A stretch of 64,000 bases of DNA, from the NCBI GenBank assembly GCA_019155205.2, contig JAHNZQ020000004.1, forward strand, positions 564,658 to 628,657. The letters are read 5' to 3'. A program made the translations under genes and the position numbers. Positions 10,636 to 21,689 of the stretch are shown here, one piece after another. The notes under the pieces were generated by a model. The model did no database searches, was not told where the DNA came from, and saw nothing but the letters and a program-made list of their open reading frames with translations. Source of the stretch: Gracilaria vermiculophylla. Its lineage: Eukaryota; Rhodophyta; Florideophyceae; Gracilariales; Gracilariaceae. Numbering within the stretch: the first letter of the stretch is position 1; each line of letters opens with the position of its first letter.

Positions 10636-13571
10636 CCGGGCCGCCATTGCGGCTGTGCCTGGCACGGGCTGCGTGTGAACAACCGGCATGCTCGATGTTT
10701 TGAAAACCGGCCCCTTCTCTCTGTGGAGGGCAGCCGGGCCATCATTGAATTTCAATTCACGCAGCGCCTGCTTCAAACTGCGCTTGAATCCCATTCCTTA
10801 CCTAAGCGCCCGCGCTCACGCTCGTCGCCATAACTGCGCCGCACTGCGTTTCATCTATCTAATCAAAAATCTCGGTCGGCATTCTCGCAAGAGGTGCGTG
10901 ACCAGGCACTTGACTCTTGAGACAAATCAACTGTAAAAACATGTACGCAAATGGAATGCGATCGCGTGCAGCCCGGGAGTGGACACGTTCCACAGCCGCC
11001 CCGCCGCCGCCATCGGAGCGAGCGCGGAACGGGCCCGTTCTAGCGCTACCGCGTTTTCGTCGTAAAGAGCCGTGCCGTTGAGAGCGCGTCGCGGACGCAG
11101 ACTCGAGCCGGCTGTTGAAGAGCGCCTACCTTCAAAGCTCCGCCTGGGGGCGCGCCGCCGCAAATCTATGACTTGCGCTCATCACGTGCCCACGTTTTTG
11201 CGGACCACGTCTCTTCTCGCCTGCCGTTTGTATTGCACACACGTGCCGCAGGCCCCTCCGCCGCCCAAGTGGTGAACGGGCAAGAGGGCTACCGCGGGGG
11301 GTAACCCTTACTTGGAATCCATCTAACAGTTTATAGCATACTGCACGTACTGTACGAGCGGTCGAATCTGTGCGTCGCACGGCACGTCCGACGGCTTTCA
11401 CTGCGCACGTTGATGATTTGCTGGTCTCCAGAATGCACCTGGTCAAATTTGCGGCGTCCGCGGCAGAGCTGTTGACACTGTAACAAGTCTGCAACACGCA
11501 AAGCACCGCAGCACCGCAGTGCCATCCGTCGAGGGGGGAACGGCACCTGCACTGGGGTGTGGGCGTCCAAACCTCCCTACAGCGCTCCGGAGGAGGCAAG
11601 CAGTTCCTGTGCAGTTTGTCCAACAGGCGCTCACCACAAACGCCGTCAACCGAGCACCTTTGGGGAGCTCCTACGAGATCGTTGTTCGCCGTGTAATCTC
11701 TGCACGCGCCACGTCTCCGGCGCCCAGAAAGGATTCTTGGAAGCTATCTTTGGCACGTCCTCAGATTGTGACAAGTTAAATGGGGTTTTTAAACTCTCAG
11801 AAATCACCCCTTGGTGCGTGATCTTTTTCGACCTTTCCCAAAACCAGCGCGAATAATTGCACCCCTTGAAACGTGTTTAGGATTGCATGATAAAGTTTGG
11901 GTGGCGGTTCTTCTACCACATATTTTTGGCCACTCATTAACAAACGTGGTCTCTATGAAGCTGTGAGACTCAAAAGTATGAATGCGATTGACTGGTCAAG
12001 TAAAGTACTGTACAACCTACGCATATCATGCTTAGAGTATGTGCGGCATGGTCATCATGAGCACCATCTGTCTTGTAATTGTCAACCGTTTTCCAAGTAT
12101 GATAGCCACATGCTCAAATGGAACACAACAAAGATGACGGAGTGCGCACCCTTCCAGCTATAGAGAGTTGAAACACCAGTCTAATTATATACCAATTAAA
12201 AACCGAAGAAAGTATCTGGAGCTCCAAGAAAAGAACTAAAATTCGGTTTATAGATTCATAACCTTCTAGCACTGTAGATACCATTTCTCGGTTCCGATTA
12301 ATATGCCATTATGAGAATTTGTAAAAGATTGCTGCAAATATCTATTCCACATAAAATATTTGCTCATTAACTAAGATGAAAGGATGTTTGATTATTTTCC
12401 TTTCATTTCTTTTTCAGTTTTAGATTAAAACATCTATACATTTAAGGTATATATTTATATTTTTTTCGCAATTAAACTTCGTAGAATTCATAGATGTATA
12501 TTTCCTGCTTTTTTACATTGCATCCCTTATTTTAATACTCTAGCCAAGAACTTTGCAGAAAAACACTTGGTTCTTTTGTAAGATAATTGCAAATCGCTTC
12601 TGTTCTGACAAGCGCGGACAGAGATTTGCTCGGTATCCTTTAGCGCCAGAAAAATACATTGACCCGACCTGACCTGCCCTCACGGCGCATCGAGCCCTCT
12701 TTTCATGGTCCTGGGCTGGTTTTTTTTCTTTTGTTGAATGAGCAGGTTTGCTCCTCTCATCTTCATTGCTTTCTGTGCAAATTTATGTTTGAGATGCATC
12801 CGTGATTTTTTTCGTATCTTGGTATCTCACTTCAATGACCATTGGCAATATCTTGAAAACCGTTGATGGCACTCCAATTTCTGTTGCATTTCATAAATTG
12901 CCTTTCTCCCGGGCACATGAAAGCTTCTCTTGATAAAGTTCCCCAAATAAGAACATAATCGTCGGAAAAAAACAGCCGTTGAAGAGCAAAAGTACTCAAC
13001 ATCATTCAATAATACACGTGCAAAACAACAACAAAAAATATGATTGCCTAAATAGATAACAGAGAACTGACGTTTTGAACGCTACAAGCACACATCATGA
13101 AAAAAAAAGAGCCGAACTTTCATTTCATCTCCGTCTAAATTTATACCGATAAATGATCTTCTGTGCCAGCATAAGTTGCCCGGGCTTGTTCCAAAAACGA
13201 AAATCTCGGCCACATAATCATAAAAGCACAATCGTCTCCCTCCATGTTCTTGGTTACTGTTGCTTTGAAGGCATCACATTTCCACCCATCGTCGCTCTGC
13301 ATCGCCGCAGTGCCTCTGGTTCGGTCGAGAGATTGGCGGCTGGGCCTCGCAAGATGGATTCCTGTCTGGTCGCAGTATTGAATCTCTAGACTTTTGCTCG
13401 TGGATATATAGCTTGTGAATGCCATGAAGCAATGACGTTTTTTATCTTTACTAGTATTTGTTCTACAAACAGACAATAACTATATTTCAACTGATACTTT
13501 CCTTCTAATATGCGCTGAGTTGTAACATTAAGGCACTAAGAGATAAGACAATATCGGCGTTGAAGTTTAAA
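10636..13571. other. Gene-poor region, becoming AT-rich from about 11.9 kb
   Basis: No gene, tRNA or clear repeat was found. From 10.6 to 11.8 kb base composition is like the neighbouring genes. From about 11.9 kb it turns AT-rich with many homopolymer runs and frequent stops in all frames. The 163-codon minus-strand frame at 11132-11623 has no family resemblance. Confidence 0.5.
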
Positions 13572-14178
13572 AATTGCACACAGGGGCGGAACCAATTCGA
13601 GAGGGGAGGGGAGGGTTTTTTTCAAGTGCAATCCTATACGGGAATACAAACCGATTGTTGATTCGCAATTGAAAGGCATTCTTCTCACATCATCAGCAAT
13701 CTTAGCAATCTCTATCAACTCAAAACCAGTTAATCACCATGAAATATTCTCTATACTTCATCTCATCATACGCAAGATGCTTCTTGAACCAATAATGCAT
13801 CCCAAACTTTGTTGTTGAAAGGCAAAATCACAATAGATCCAAACAATCATAGGCTCGCCTGGAGACGAATATCTGAGAACGTTTCACGTGAAAGCGCAAC
13901 GGTTGTAGGGACTACTTGCTATACTTTGGCCATCATGTTTACAGAGCCGTTATAGGGCTTTTTGGTTGATTATCAATAAAATGGAATGGTACGCAAAGTA
14001 CATGAGAACAACGGATAAATTATGTCTCTATCCCGACGAAGTATATCAATCTCTGTGAGATTGCTTCAAGGGTTGGAATGGGTTTGCAATCCCACCACGG
14101 TCTAGCATTCCAATGTTGAAATCGATTGGATTGCAGCAGATTTCAATCCAATCGATTACGTTCCGCCCTTAATTCCAC
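13572..14178. mobile_element. Candidate non-autonomous hAT-type MITE (591 bp plus target duplication)
   Basis: The left end at 13580 reads ACAGGGGCGGAAC and the right end at 14170 reads, in reverse complement, AAGGGCGGAAC, so GGGCGGAAC is shared exactly. The left terminus resembles the CAGGGGCGGA ends of many hAT elements. The flanks are AATTGCAC (13572-13579) and AATTCCAC (14171-14178), 7 of 8 identical, as expected for an 8-bp hAT target duplication. The interior has no transposase ORF. A 14-bp perfect inverted repeat (14120-14157) sits next to the right end. Against it: the inverted repeats are short, the duplication is imperfect, and no second copy is in the window. Confidence 0.45.
14120..14157. 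repeat. Perfect 14-bp inverted repeat
   Basis: AATCGATTGGATTG at 14120-14133 and its exact complement CAATCCAATCGATT at 14144-14157 are separated by 10 bp. It lies 13 bp inside the right end of the candidate hAT MITE and could be a subterminal transposase-binding site or a hairpin. Confidence 0.85.
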
Positions 14179-15928
14179 GCCTTGGAATATTTTATTGATT
14201 GATTCTGCATGCACCTACGCAAAAGCCTACAAAAGTTCTCATGATTGCAGATACATGGAGAGCAGTCGGAGGCAATAACATCAGAAGTCAGAGGCGCAAT
14301 GTTTTTCTTGTTTAAAAGATAAATCTCATGAGAAATACCGCATGACGTTGATTTCCACTTCGAATCTCGTCACCTGTGAACGTTAGGCATGGGTGCAATT
14401 CGATGGTATAGAAATTGCCGTCTTCATTTCGGATTACGCATCAGATTGCAAACCTCACATGCAATGCTTTCTCAGATCGCCATGTAGAAAAGCCATCTTC
14501 CATCAAATTGCCGTTTTTCTACTCCACCCGCCATCCTTATACAGTACCTTATCGCGTGGAGCAAAAAAGTTTTAAAAACATTGTTCATTTTTCGACCAGT
14601 ATTTTCAATAAAAACTGATGCTAAACCCCGTTATTGATATACAAGCTTTACATATTCAGAAGTTCATTATTATTATAAAGAAAACTAGATTTTACAAATC
14701 AATATCAATTGCAATTTTTGTCCAGTCCATGCAAAGATGAGACCCATACCCAGCCTTGTTCAGAAAACAGTGAGTGAATCCGAATTGCAATCTTAAGATG
14801 GATGTATCAATTGCAAACCCATTTATTGTAACCCATTCCTGACGAGCACACAAATTCCTTATAAAGTTAGAATTCAAGCAGAAGTATGGTTTGGTAGGGT
14901 TTAAGTTTCTGGCTAGTTAACCTTCAAGAAATTTTCAATTACTGTAATATGGATAACTGTTCTACATCAAATGCATCGGAAAAACTTTAATACGTCGTTT
15001 CATGACGTAAAATACCTCTGAAGACTCGATTTCCATCCCAGACGAGACTCCAAGAAAATCGAGCAGAGCTAATTCCTCTCTCGGAAAAACTTAGGACATC
15101 TCGCAATGCTCACAAGCGCACTTTGAATTGTGTTGTTAAAAATGAGTTGGTCTTCAGGTCAGCAGATTCAGCGGGCTATGGAATGGAAGTGAACATGTGA
15201 AACGACAACCGATAATTCAATCTCACATCTGTTTATTCAAATTCAAGCGTGCATGTTTAAACCAAACATGAACTTTACAGACAAGTAGTTACGCACGTGC
15301 TCTCCTCCAATAGTTGTAGAAGGAGGGCAACTCGTACTTTGTAAACTGCCTTTTATTATAAACGAGAGCTCCAACTAGTACTGTCTTACATGGAATGAGA
15401 AATGAAGTCGGCGGATCGTCCTCTGTCGGTCCCAAAGCTTGGCTTGATTTGTGTCAGAACTGTATAACGTCATACAGGGCTCTGTTGGCACTGATACCGT
15501 TTGCGGACACGAGCTTGGCACGCGCGACATATTAAGATTTTATGCAAAAACAGTACCATTTTGGGACATTTATGATGTTTCACTTGCTACGACGTTTGTT
15601 TTCGGGCTTCGAAGCCAAGATCAGGAAAGCGAAAAGCTAATACACACTACTTTTATATGACGTATCGAACGTCAAGGGTGTTGCAGGAAAATGGAAACGA
15701 GGTCGGCTTCACTTGCAAAGTTCGGAGGCAAATTAGATTTCCGACACATTTGAGGTACCCTTCGTAGACAGTTACCTGCTTCGGAAGGGACTTGGCTGCT
15801 GACAACAGGACTGATGACATAAGCAATCAGAGCAGCAACGAGGTGATCATGACAGTTGCATAATGACACAATGCTTCAGATTATGTGTTAAAAAAGGCGA
15901 TCTCTCCGCCGGGTCGATCAGTACACTC
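14179..15928. other. AT-rich gene-poor region with many TTGCAAT-type motifs
   Basis: No gene was recognised. ATTGCAA/TTGCAAT words recur, for example near 14448, 14708, 14780 and 14808, and also within the neighbouring MITE. The frame at 14692-14877 (minus) is 61 codons long with no family. The right end contains the 3' flank of the ureidoglycine aminohydrolase gene. Confidence 0.45.
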
Positions 15929-16846
15929 TCAAGAGTTGAAGTGAATCAGTGGGTCGACATTGGTGTCTTTGTACAGGAAGTATCTAGTGGGCTGTGGCCC
16001 AAGGGCTGCATACCATTGCAGAACGAACGGAGCAAGATATATGACGTCTCCCGCGGCAACGTGGAAATAAGAATCAGCAAGTCGATATATTCCCTGCCCC
16101 TGAAGCATGAGAAGTCCATGCTGGTTGTAGTGCACTTCTTTCACGTTAAGATACTGACCAGGCTGAAAATCCATGATGAATATGTTGAAATCGTAATGCG
16201 GATTGTGAGGGTCCATGAGTGGACGACGTTCGAAGACCTCGCCGGAAACGAGCTCCGGGTTTATATCGTTCTCGGATCCGATGGTAGAAGGTGCATGGCC
16301 TTGGACGGCTTCGGCCTTGACACGGTCAATCTGGACAAAACGAGCGTCGTTTTGTACGGCGATGGAGAGCGATTGGTCTTGTGGGGCAATATACACGAAA
16401 GAACCCGGTGTGAGCGCGGTGAGCTTCGACTTGTTGCTGACAGCAAGCGAGCCTTGCAGCACGTATATGAAACGCTCCAGGTTGGGCGCGGCAGACGGAA
16501 AGGTGACCGGGCGGGGGAGGGCGGCCGCCGAGCCGGCGCTCACCAGGTACATGCTGAAGTGGGCACCCAGGGCCGGCGTGACGACGGCGGCGGCCGTGGC
16601 GGGGCCGTCCCAGCCGGGAGGCGCGGCGCCGTAGACGCGCGAGTCCGGGGCGATGAGGGCGTGCGACTGCGGCACGAACGTAGAGCGCGTGTGGCCCGGA
16701 AGCAGCTGCGAGGCGCCCGACGCTGCGGCGGCGTAGCGCTGCGCGTCGCACTGCGACGGCCGCTCGGCGGCGCGCGCGCCGCCGCAGAGCAGCAGCAGCA
16801 GCGGCAGAGCGCGCGCAAGCAGCACGGCCGTGCACACCGCGCCCAT
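15929..16846 (-). CDS. UGLYAH: (S)-ureidoglycine aminohydrolase (secretory-pathway type)
   Basis: A protein of 305 aa from ATG at 16846; the upstream frame extension is GC-rich promoter. Residues 1-26 are a signal peptide (a Leu-run h-region, then GGARAAE), consistent with the ER location of the plant enzyme. Two cupin domains follow. The C-terminal cupin has the Mn-binding set E237, H239 and H243 in EVHYNQHG, and Q277 in APFVLQWYAALG, matching the known ligands of the plant and E. coli enzymes. It releases ammonia from (S)-ureidoglycine to give (S)-ureidoglycolate in allantoin (purine) catabolism. The gene is divergent from sulfite reductase across a 352-bp GC-rich spacer. No key residue is missing and the length is normal. 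Confidence is high. Confidence 0.92.
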   Translation of the reverse strand: MGAVCTAVLLARALPLLLLLCGGARAAERPSQCDAQRYAAAASGASQLLPGHTRSTFVPQSHALIAPDSRVYGAAPPGWDGPATAAAVVTPALGAHFSMYLVSAGSAAALPRPVTFPSAAPNLERFIYVLQGSLAVSNKSKLTALTPGSFVYIAPQDQSLSIAVQNDARFVQIDRVKAEAVQGHAPSTIGSENDINPELVSGEVFERRPLMDPHNPHYDFNIFIMDFQPGQYLNVKEVHYNQHGLLMLQGQGIYRLADSYFHVAAGDVIYLAPFVLQWYAALGPQPTRYFLYKDTNVDPLIHFNS

Positions 16847-17198
16847 CTCAGCGCTTGCCGCCCACCGCGGGCCACACACCGAGCGCCGCTGGCGCAATCG
16901 CGCCCTATTTCGACGTCGAAAGTTGAGCGTTTCGACCCGCCACGCGGGAAAGCACCTCGCGCGCACCGTGACCCCGTGGCGCGAGATCCTGCGCGGTGCA
17001 ACGGGGCGTGCGTGGCGTGCGTGGAAAGCGTGGCGCCGTGCGATTGGCCGCGACTGCAGATCGCTGGCAGATTCTGGGCGGCGAAGCGGACGCACCGCGC
17101 TGCCGTTCAATGCGGCGCGGCGTGCGCGGTGAGGCTGCGTCTCGGTTCGCCGACGAGGCGGCCCAGCGATTGAGCCGCTCGTTCGCCTCGCCGCCGCC
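16847..17198. promoter_or_regulatory. Divergent promoter of ureidoglycine aminohydrolase and sulfite reductase
   Basis: A GC-rich 352-bp head-to-head spacer. ATTGG at 17043-17047 is a reversed CCAAT box facing the aminohydrolase gene. No TATA element is evident on either side. Shared regulation is possible but not shown. Confidence 0.45.
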
Positions 17199-19710
17199 AT
17201 GCCGCTGACGCCTGCCTTCCTTCCGCTTTCGCCGTCCACCGCCTTCCACGGCCAGCGCCTCAATGTCCCGCCGCCACGCGCCCAGCGCCCCGCGCTGCAC
17301 TCGCACACCAGCGTCGTGAAGGTACGTCCCTCGGCTCGCTGCCATTCTGCTTCGCGTCTGCGCCGTGCGTTGATTCTAAGCGTACGGTCTTGCTCCTTTT
17401 GCTTCGCGAATCCCGGCTCTCCCCCCGATGCAATTGCTGACCCGCCGTCCTTCCTCGCCCACGTCCGCGTGCCAACCGCAGGCTGTAGCCGCAAAGCCGA
17501 AGGCCGAAAGCGTTAAGAAGCTCTCCAGAGTCGAGGGCCTAAAGACTGCCTCCAATCAATTGCGCTACCCTCTGCCAGAACAATTGTCCAACGATGAGAT
17601 CTTTATCAGCGAGAATGCAATCCAAATAATGAAGTTCCACGGATCGTATCAACAGGACGACCGCGATGCCCGCGCCCCTGGCACGCAGAAGAAGTTCCAG
17701 TTCATGCTGCGCTTGAAGATGCCAGCCGGTGACTTCCCCGCCTCCATGTACCAGGTCTTGGACGATATTGCCACACAGTACGGGAACAACACCCTTCGCG
17801 CTACTACTAGGTGCGCGTGGCAGATTCATGGTGTGCTCAAGGCCAACCTCAAAAATGTCTTCTCTTCGATCATGAATGCCGGTGGCTCTTGTGTGGGTGC
17901 TTGCGGCGACCTCTCCCGAAATGTCATGTGCACTCCCGCTCCATTTGTCAACCCACTTTATTCCCATGCCAGGTTTGTTTCACGCATGCTGGGCGAGTTG
18001 TTTGCCCCTCAAACCGGCGCCTTTTCCGAGATTTGGCTAGATGGCGAAAAGGCAGCTACTTTGGAGTTTTGGAAGAAAGACTTGGACATGGACAAGCTGC
18101 GCGAAATCATGCGCTATGACAACGGAAACGGCATCGTTTTCAACGGCCACGAGGAGCCCATTTACGGAGAAACCTATCTTCCAAGGAAGTTCAAAATCGG
18201 TGTTACCGTGCCGGGCGACAACTCCATTGATATTTACACGCAAGACATTGGCGTTGTGTGCGTGCCGGATAGCACTGGCAAGGTTATAGGCTACAACATC
18301 ATAGTTGGCGGTGGAATGGGTCGCACGCACAAGAAGGAGTCTACCTTTGCTCGTGCCGGTGATCATCTTGGCTACGTTGCGGCCGACAAGCTGTGGGAGG
18401 CGCTGAAGGCCATTGTCGCAACCCAAAGAGATCATGGAAACCGCAGCGTGCGGCTCAATGCCAGAATGAAGTATTTGGTGCATCGTTTGGGAATTGATGA
18501 ATTTCGGTCTCTCGTGGAGTCATACTTTGGTGAACCATTTGAGCCGTTCCGAGAGCTCAAGCCGTGGAAATATGAGGACTGGCTTGGCTGGCATGAGCAA
18601 GGCGACGGCAACTTGTTCTTAGGGCTTTTCATCGAGAACGGCCGCATTAAGGATGCCGGTGACTTTAAGCTGCGAACTGCCCTTCGTAGAATCATTGATA
18701 CTTATGGGTTTGATCTTGTGGTCACTCCAAATCAGAATATCATTCTCAAGAACATCACCCCCAACCAGAAGGATGGGATCGAAGCGATTCTGAAAGAACA
18801 TTCTGTGAAACTTGCGGATGAATATGACGATAACCATCGCATTGCAATGGCATGCCCCGCGTTTCCTCTGTGCGGTCTAGCTACTGCCGAAGCTGAACGA
18901 TTCATGCCTGCTGTGGTTGCGAGAATGAACGCATTATTTCAGGAGCACGATGTAAAGAGTCCCGTAACTATGAGGATGACCGGATGTCCGAACGGTTGCG
19001 CTCGCCCATACATGGCGGAGCTTGGTTTTGTTGGCAACGGGCCGAAGACGTACCAACTTTGGCTTGGCGGTTCTCCAAATCAGACACGACTGGCATTCAC
19101 GTATTTGGACAAAGTCAAAGAGCATGACTTTGAGAAGGTTCTTTCTCCGCTTTTGACTATGTATACTGCGAAGAAAAGAACCGGGGAAGCGTTTGGGGAT
19201 TTCTGCGATCGAATGGGAAAATCGGAACTGTTGGCGTACTCTGAAAATTTTGGCAAAGCTTCCACAACTGAGATCCCGGTTGTGAGGGCCACTGTGAACG
19301 TTGCTTCCGACAGCACGCCGAGCCCAATCGCTGTAATCAATCAATCACCTACATCGCCTTATGAGGTGAAGCTCGAGGCGAAAGACTCAAAAGTAACCGT
19401 TGTACGAGGCCCCGCGAAGGTCACCGTGCTTGATTCGCGTGGTGATGAGCAGCAAACTGTATCTGTCGAAAAGGATTCTTCCCCACCACAGAAGGAGTCA
19501 TCGAAGTCCGCCCCTTCGGCGGAACAGAACACTGCTAATGGGAAAAAGAACAAAAAGCCGCGCCCACGCCTCACAGTCAGTGATGAGATCATGGAACGCC
19601 TGAAAAATATCGCAGCGCTCCGTGATATGTCTGCGTCGAATGTTGCCGATGAGATTATCTCAACTTATTTGGCTGGCGTTGAAGACGAAGACGTGGGTAT
19701 GGAAGAATAA
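17199..19710 (+). CDS. SIR: Plastid ferredoxin-sulfite reductase with C-terminal RHH-like domain
   Basis: Two exons: 17199-17321 and 17482-19710, 783 aa. The 160-nt intron has GTACGT, a TGCTGAC branch site near 17442 and CCGCAG, and splicing adds a Pro/Arg-rich transit-like leader. An unspliced alternative starts at 17428. The siroheme/4Fe-4S cysteines are C499 and C505 (CPAFPLCGLA) and C543 and C547 (TGCPNGCARPYMAELG); the latter wording is the sulfite, not nitrite, reductase form. The enzyme reduces sulfite to sulfide with ferredoxin for cysteine synthesis. The enzyme core ends near residue 620. A Ser/Val/Lys-rich linker and a basic patch (GKKNKKPRPR) lead to residues 735-775, which fit a CopG/Arc ribbon-helix-helix. 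Plant sulfite reductase is known to bind plastid nucleoid DNA, so a dedicated DNA-binding tail would be meaningful. The enzyme call is firm; the RHH call is an inference. Confidence 0.93.
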
Positions 19711-20082
19711 GTTTTCATAGTTTTGAAGATATTTTTGTCAATATAATTATATTGTGGAGAGAGCTCGTCGGTTGAATCATCTGCTGTTGACACTTGGCCG
19801 ATTCAGATCATTACTCATAGGAAAACTATATATTGTGTTACTGAGACATAGAGAGCGAGGATACGTTCTAGAGTTCAAATGTGAAAAGCATCGATTTGCG
19901 TAAATCTAAAGTTTAAGTTGTGACGTGTCATCAAACTATGGCATCGTGGACTCAGCAACTTGAAGGCGCCTGTCTGCGAAGCAAATCGTTTACGTGATAA
20001 AAGAAAAACGCGTTTCACGCCGTTTTCGGGAATTTAAGATAGGCCCGCAGGAATGAAGTATTTCAGTCCGGAGGGGACGTTA
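19711..20082. other. Convergent 3' spacer
   Basis: A spacer of 372 bp between the stop of sulfite reductase and the stop of the O-acetyltransferase. It is AT-rich at the left end, presumably the two 3' UTRs. Nothing else was seen. Confidence 0.5.
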
Positions 20083-20852
20083 TCACTTCAACTTCTTTAT
20101 AACTTTGGCCGGATTTCCGACGGCCATGGAAAATGAAGGGATGTCCTTGGTCACAACAGAACCAGCCCCAATTACGCTCCCTTCTCCAATTTTAATACCA
20201 GGAAGAACAACAGCCTTGCCTCCAAGCCACACATTTTTCTCAATCACAACTGGTCTCGCCATTTCCAGATTGAGAACATGCCTGGTCTCTACATCTTGTG
20301 GATGGGTGGCGGTGTAGATGTGAGCTCCTGGTCCGATGAGAACATTGTCTCCAATCGTAACTTTAGCGCTGCGACCCGTTGGTAGAGAAAATAACGTTAG
20401 TTGTTCTTTCGCGTAAAAACTTCTAGCTGTGACCAACACCGCAGAAATTTATCTCGCTGGCTGTGTTGGAACGCTTCGATGTGACTGATGATTGTTGTCT
20501 TCGGATGATGCATAAACCCATGCATTGAATTCATCAAACGGAAAAAAGGGGTAACATACCAATCTAAAATGACAAGGTCAAAGTTGCTGTAAAAGTTTCT
20601 TCCAATCTCAATGTTGAATCCGTAATCAACCCTGATGGGAGGCTCAACAACCGAACCTTGCCCGAATGCCCCAAATATAGAGGACAAGTGACGGTGTCGT
20701 TGCTCAAAATTTCCGTGATATCCGATATCAAAGTTGAATTCTCTGCACAATTGTTTCGCTTTCGCTCGCATCGATGACAGACTTGATTCTGTGCTGTTGT
20801 ACAGAGCTCCTGAGACCATCTTTTGAAATTCTGCATCATCACCGTTCTGCAT
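20083..20852 (-). CDS. Sugar O-acetyltransferase, maltose/galactoside (LacA/NodL) type
   Basis: Two exons, 20560-20852 and 20083-20368, giving 192 aa. The 191-nt intron has GTATGT, an AACTAAC branch point 24 nt before the CAG end, and restores the family signature exactly at the join: ...[16 protein letters not shown]. Residues 1-60 form the N-terminal MAC helical domain; the rest is a left-handed beta-helix of hexapeptide repeats. The catalytic His lies in IYTATHPQD. The protein ends with the family's GNPAKVIKK. It transfers acetyl from acetyl-CoA to a sugar hydroxyl; the substrate cannot be read. This family is mostly bacterial, so ancient transfer is possible, but the intron shows it is a settled nuclear gene. 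Confidence 0.85.
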
Positions 20853-21689
20853 TTTGCAACAAACCTAAGTTAACCTACTGTTCGCTTCGATAGGTGCTGA
20901 TGGGCGTCCAGAATATGAACAGATTTTACCATAAGAGTTAGCCGCCTCAGGTCGCATAAGGATAAAAATCGAGCCCAACAACATCTCACAGCTGTAGCTC
21001 ATCTTAGTCATGTTTTTCTCAGCATTCCGACATTCCTGTGGAACGAATGTGCATGATATTTATGGCTTAGCATTCAGTGGTGCAAATGATCTCTGCAAAT
21101 CAATGGTGCAGAACGTTCTACAATGTTTGTGCTTGTCAGACTAAAGAAAAACTATGTTACTTTGCTTCGTGCCAGAATCAACCTTGTTTGGAATCATGTG
21201 GATTTCGGCTGGAGACTGAACGGCCCTACTTTTTAAGTATAATGGGCTTCTTGATTGCATGCGTCGACGACGAAGCTTTGAATATATGTTCATGGGTGAC
21301 CATATGCGCCCGGAGGCTGTGTGTGGCCAAGGGAATGTTGACTGCAACAAAATCCCGGTTCTTGGCACCACCTGTTTCCTGGTGTATGGTAATTTTTGCC
21401 TATTTTAAACAATTGTAGATTTCCTCTTTACTGCAGCATATTGCTAAAAAAGAGAAATAACTTTGTTTTGATATAATTTAGTACAATATCAGAAATACAC
21501 TTCTAAAGCGCTCAACCATTGAAATTTGCTTGCCAGCATTTCTCGTACACCTGAGGGAGGCGGTCAAAAGGGCGTGTTTGTTTCCAATAATTCATCGGGA
21601 AACTTCGCGCCGCAGTTGCAATACCTCAGTATAATAGGCTCAGTGAATAGATTGTCTAAGGTACAACAACTTTTGGTTATACAGATAAG
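20853..21689. other. Divergent spacer
   Basis: It separates the O-acetyltransferase from the DUF6816-like gene. Frames at 21077-21418 and 21526-21831 begin with non-ATG codons and show no family. The right part might hold an upstream exon of the DUF6816-like gene, but no convincing splice pair was found. Confidence 0.4.

Noticed and set aside
15863..17173. 436-codon plus-strand open frame
   Set aside because: Antisense shadow of the ureidoglycine aminohydrolase gene, caused by GC-rich codon use. The minus-strand protein has conserved cupin ligands; this one has no features.
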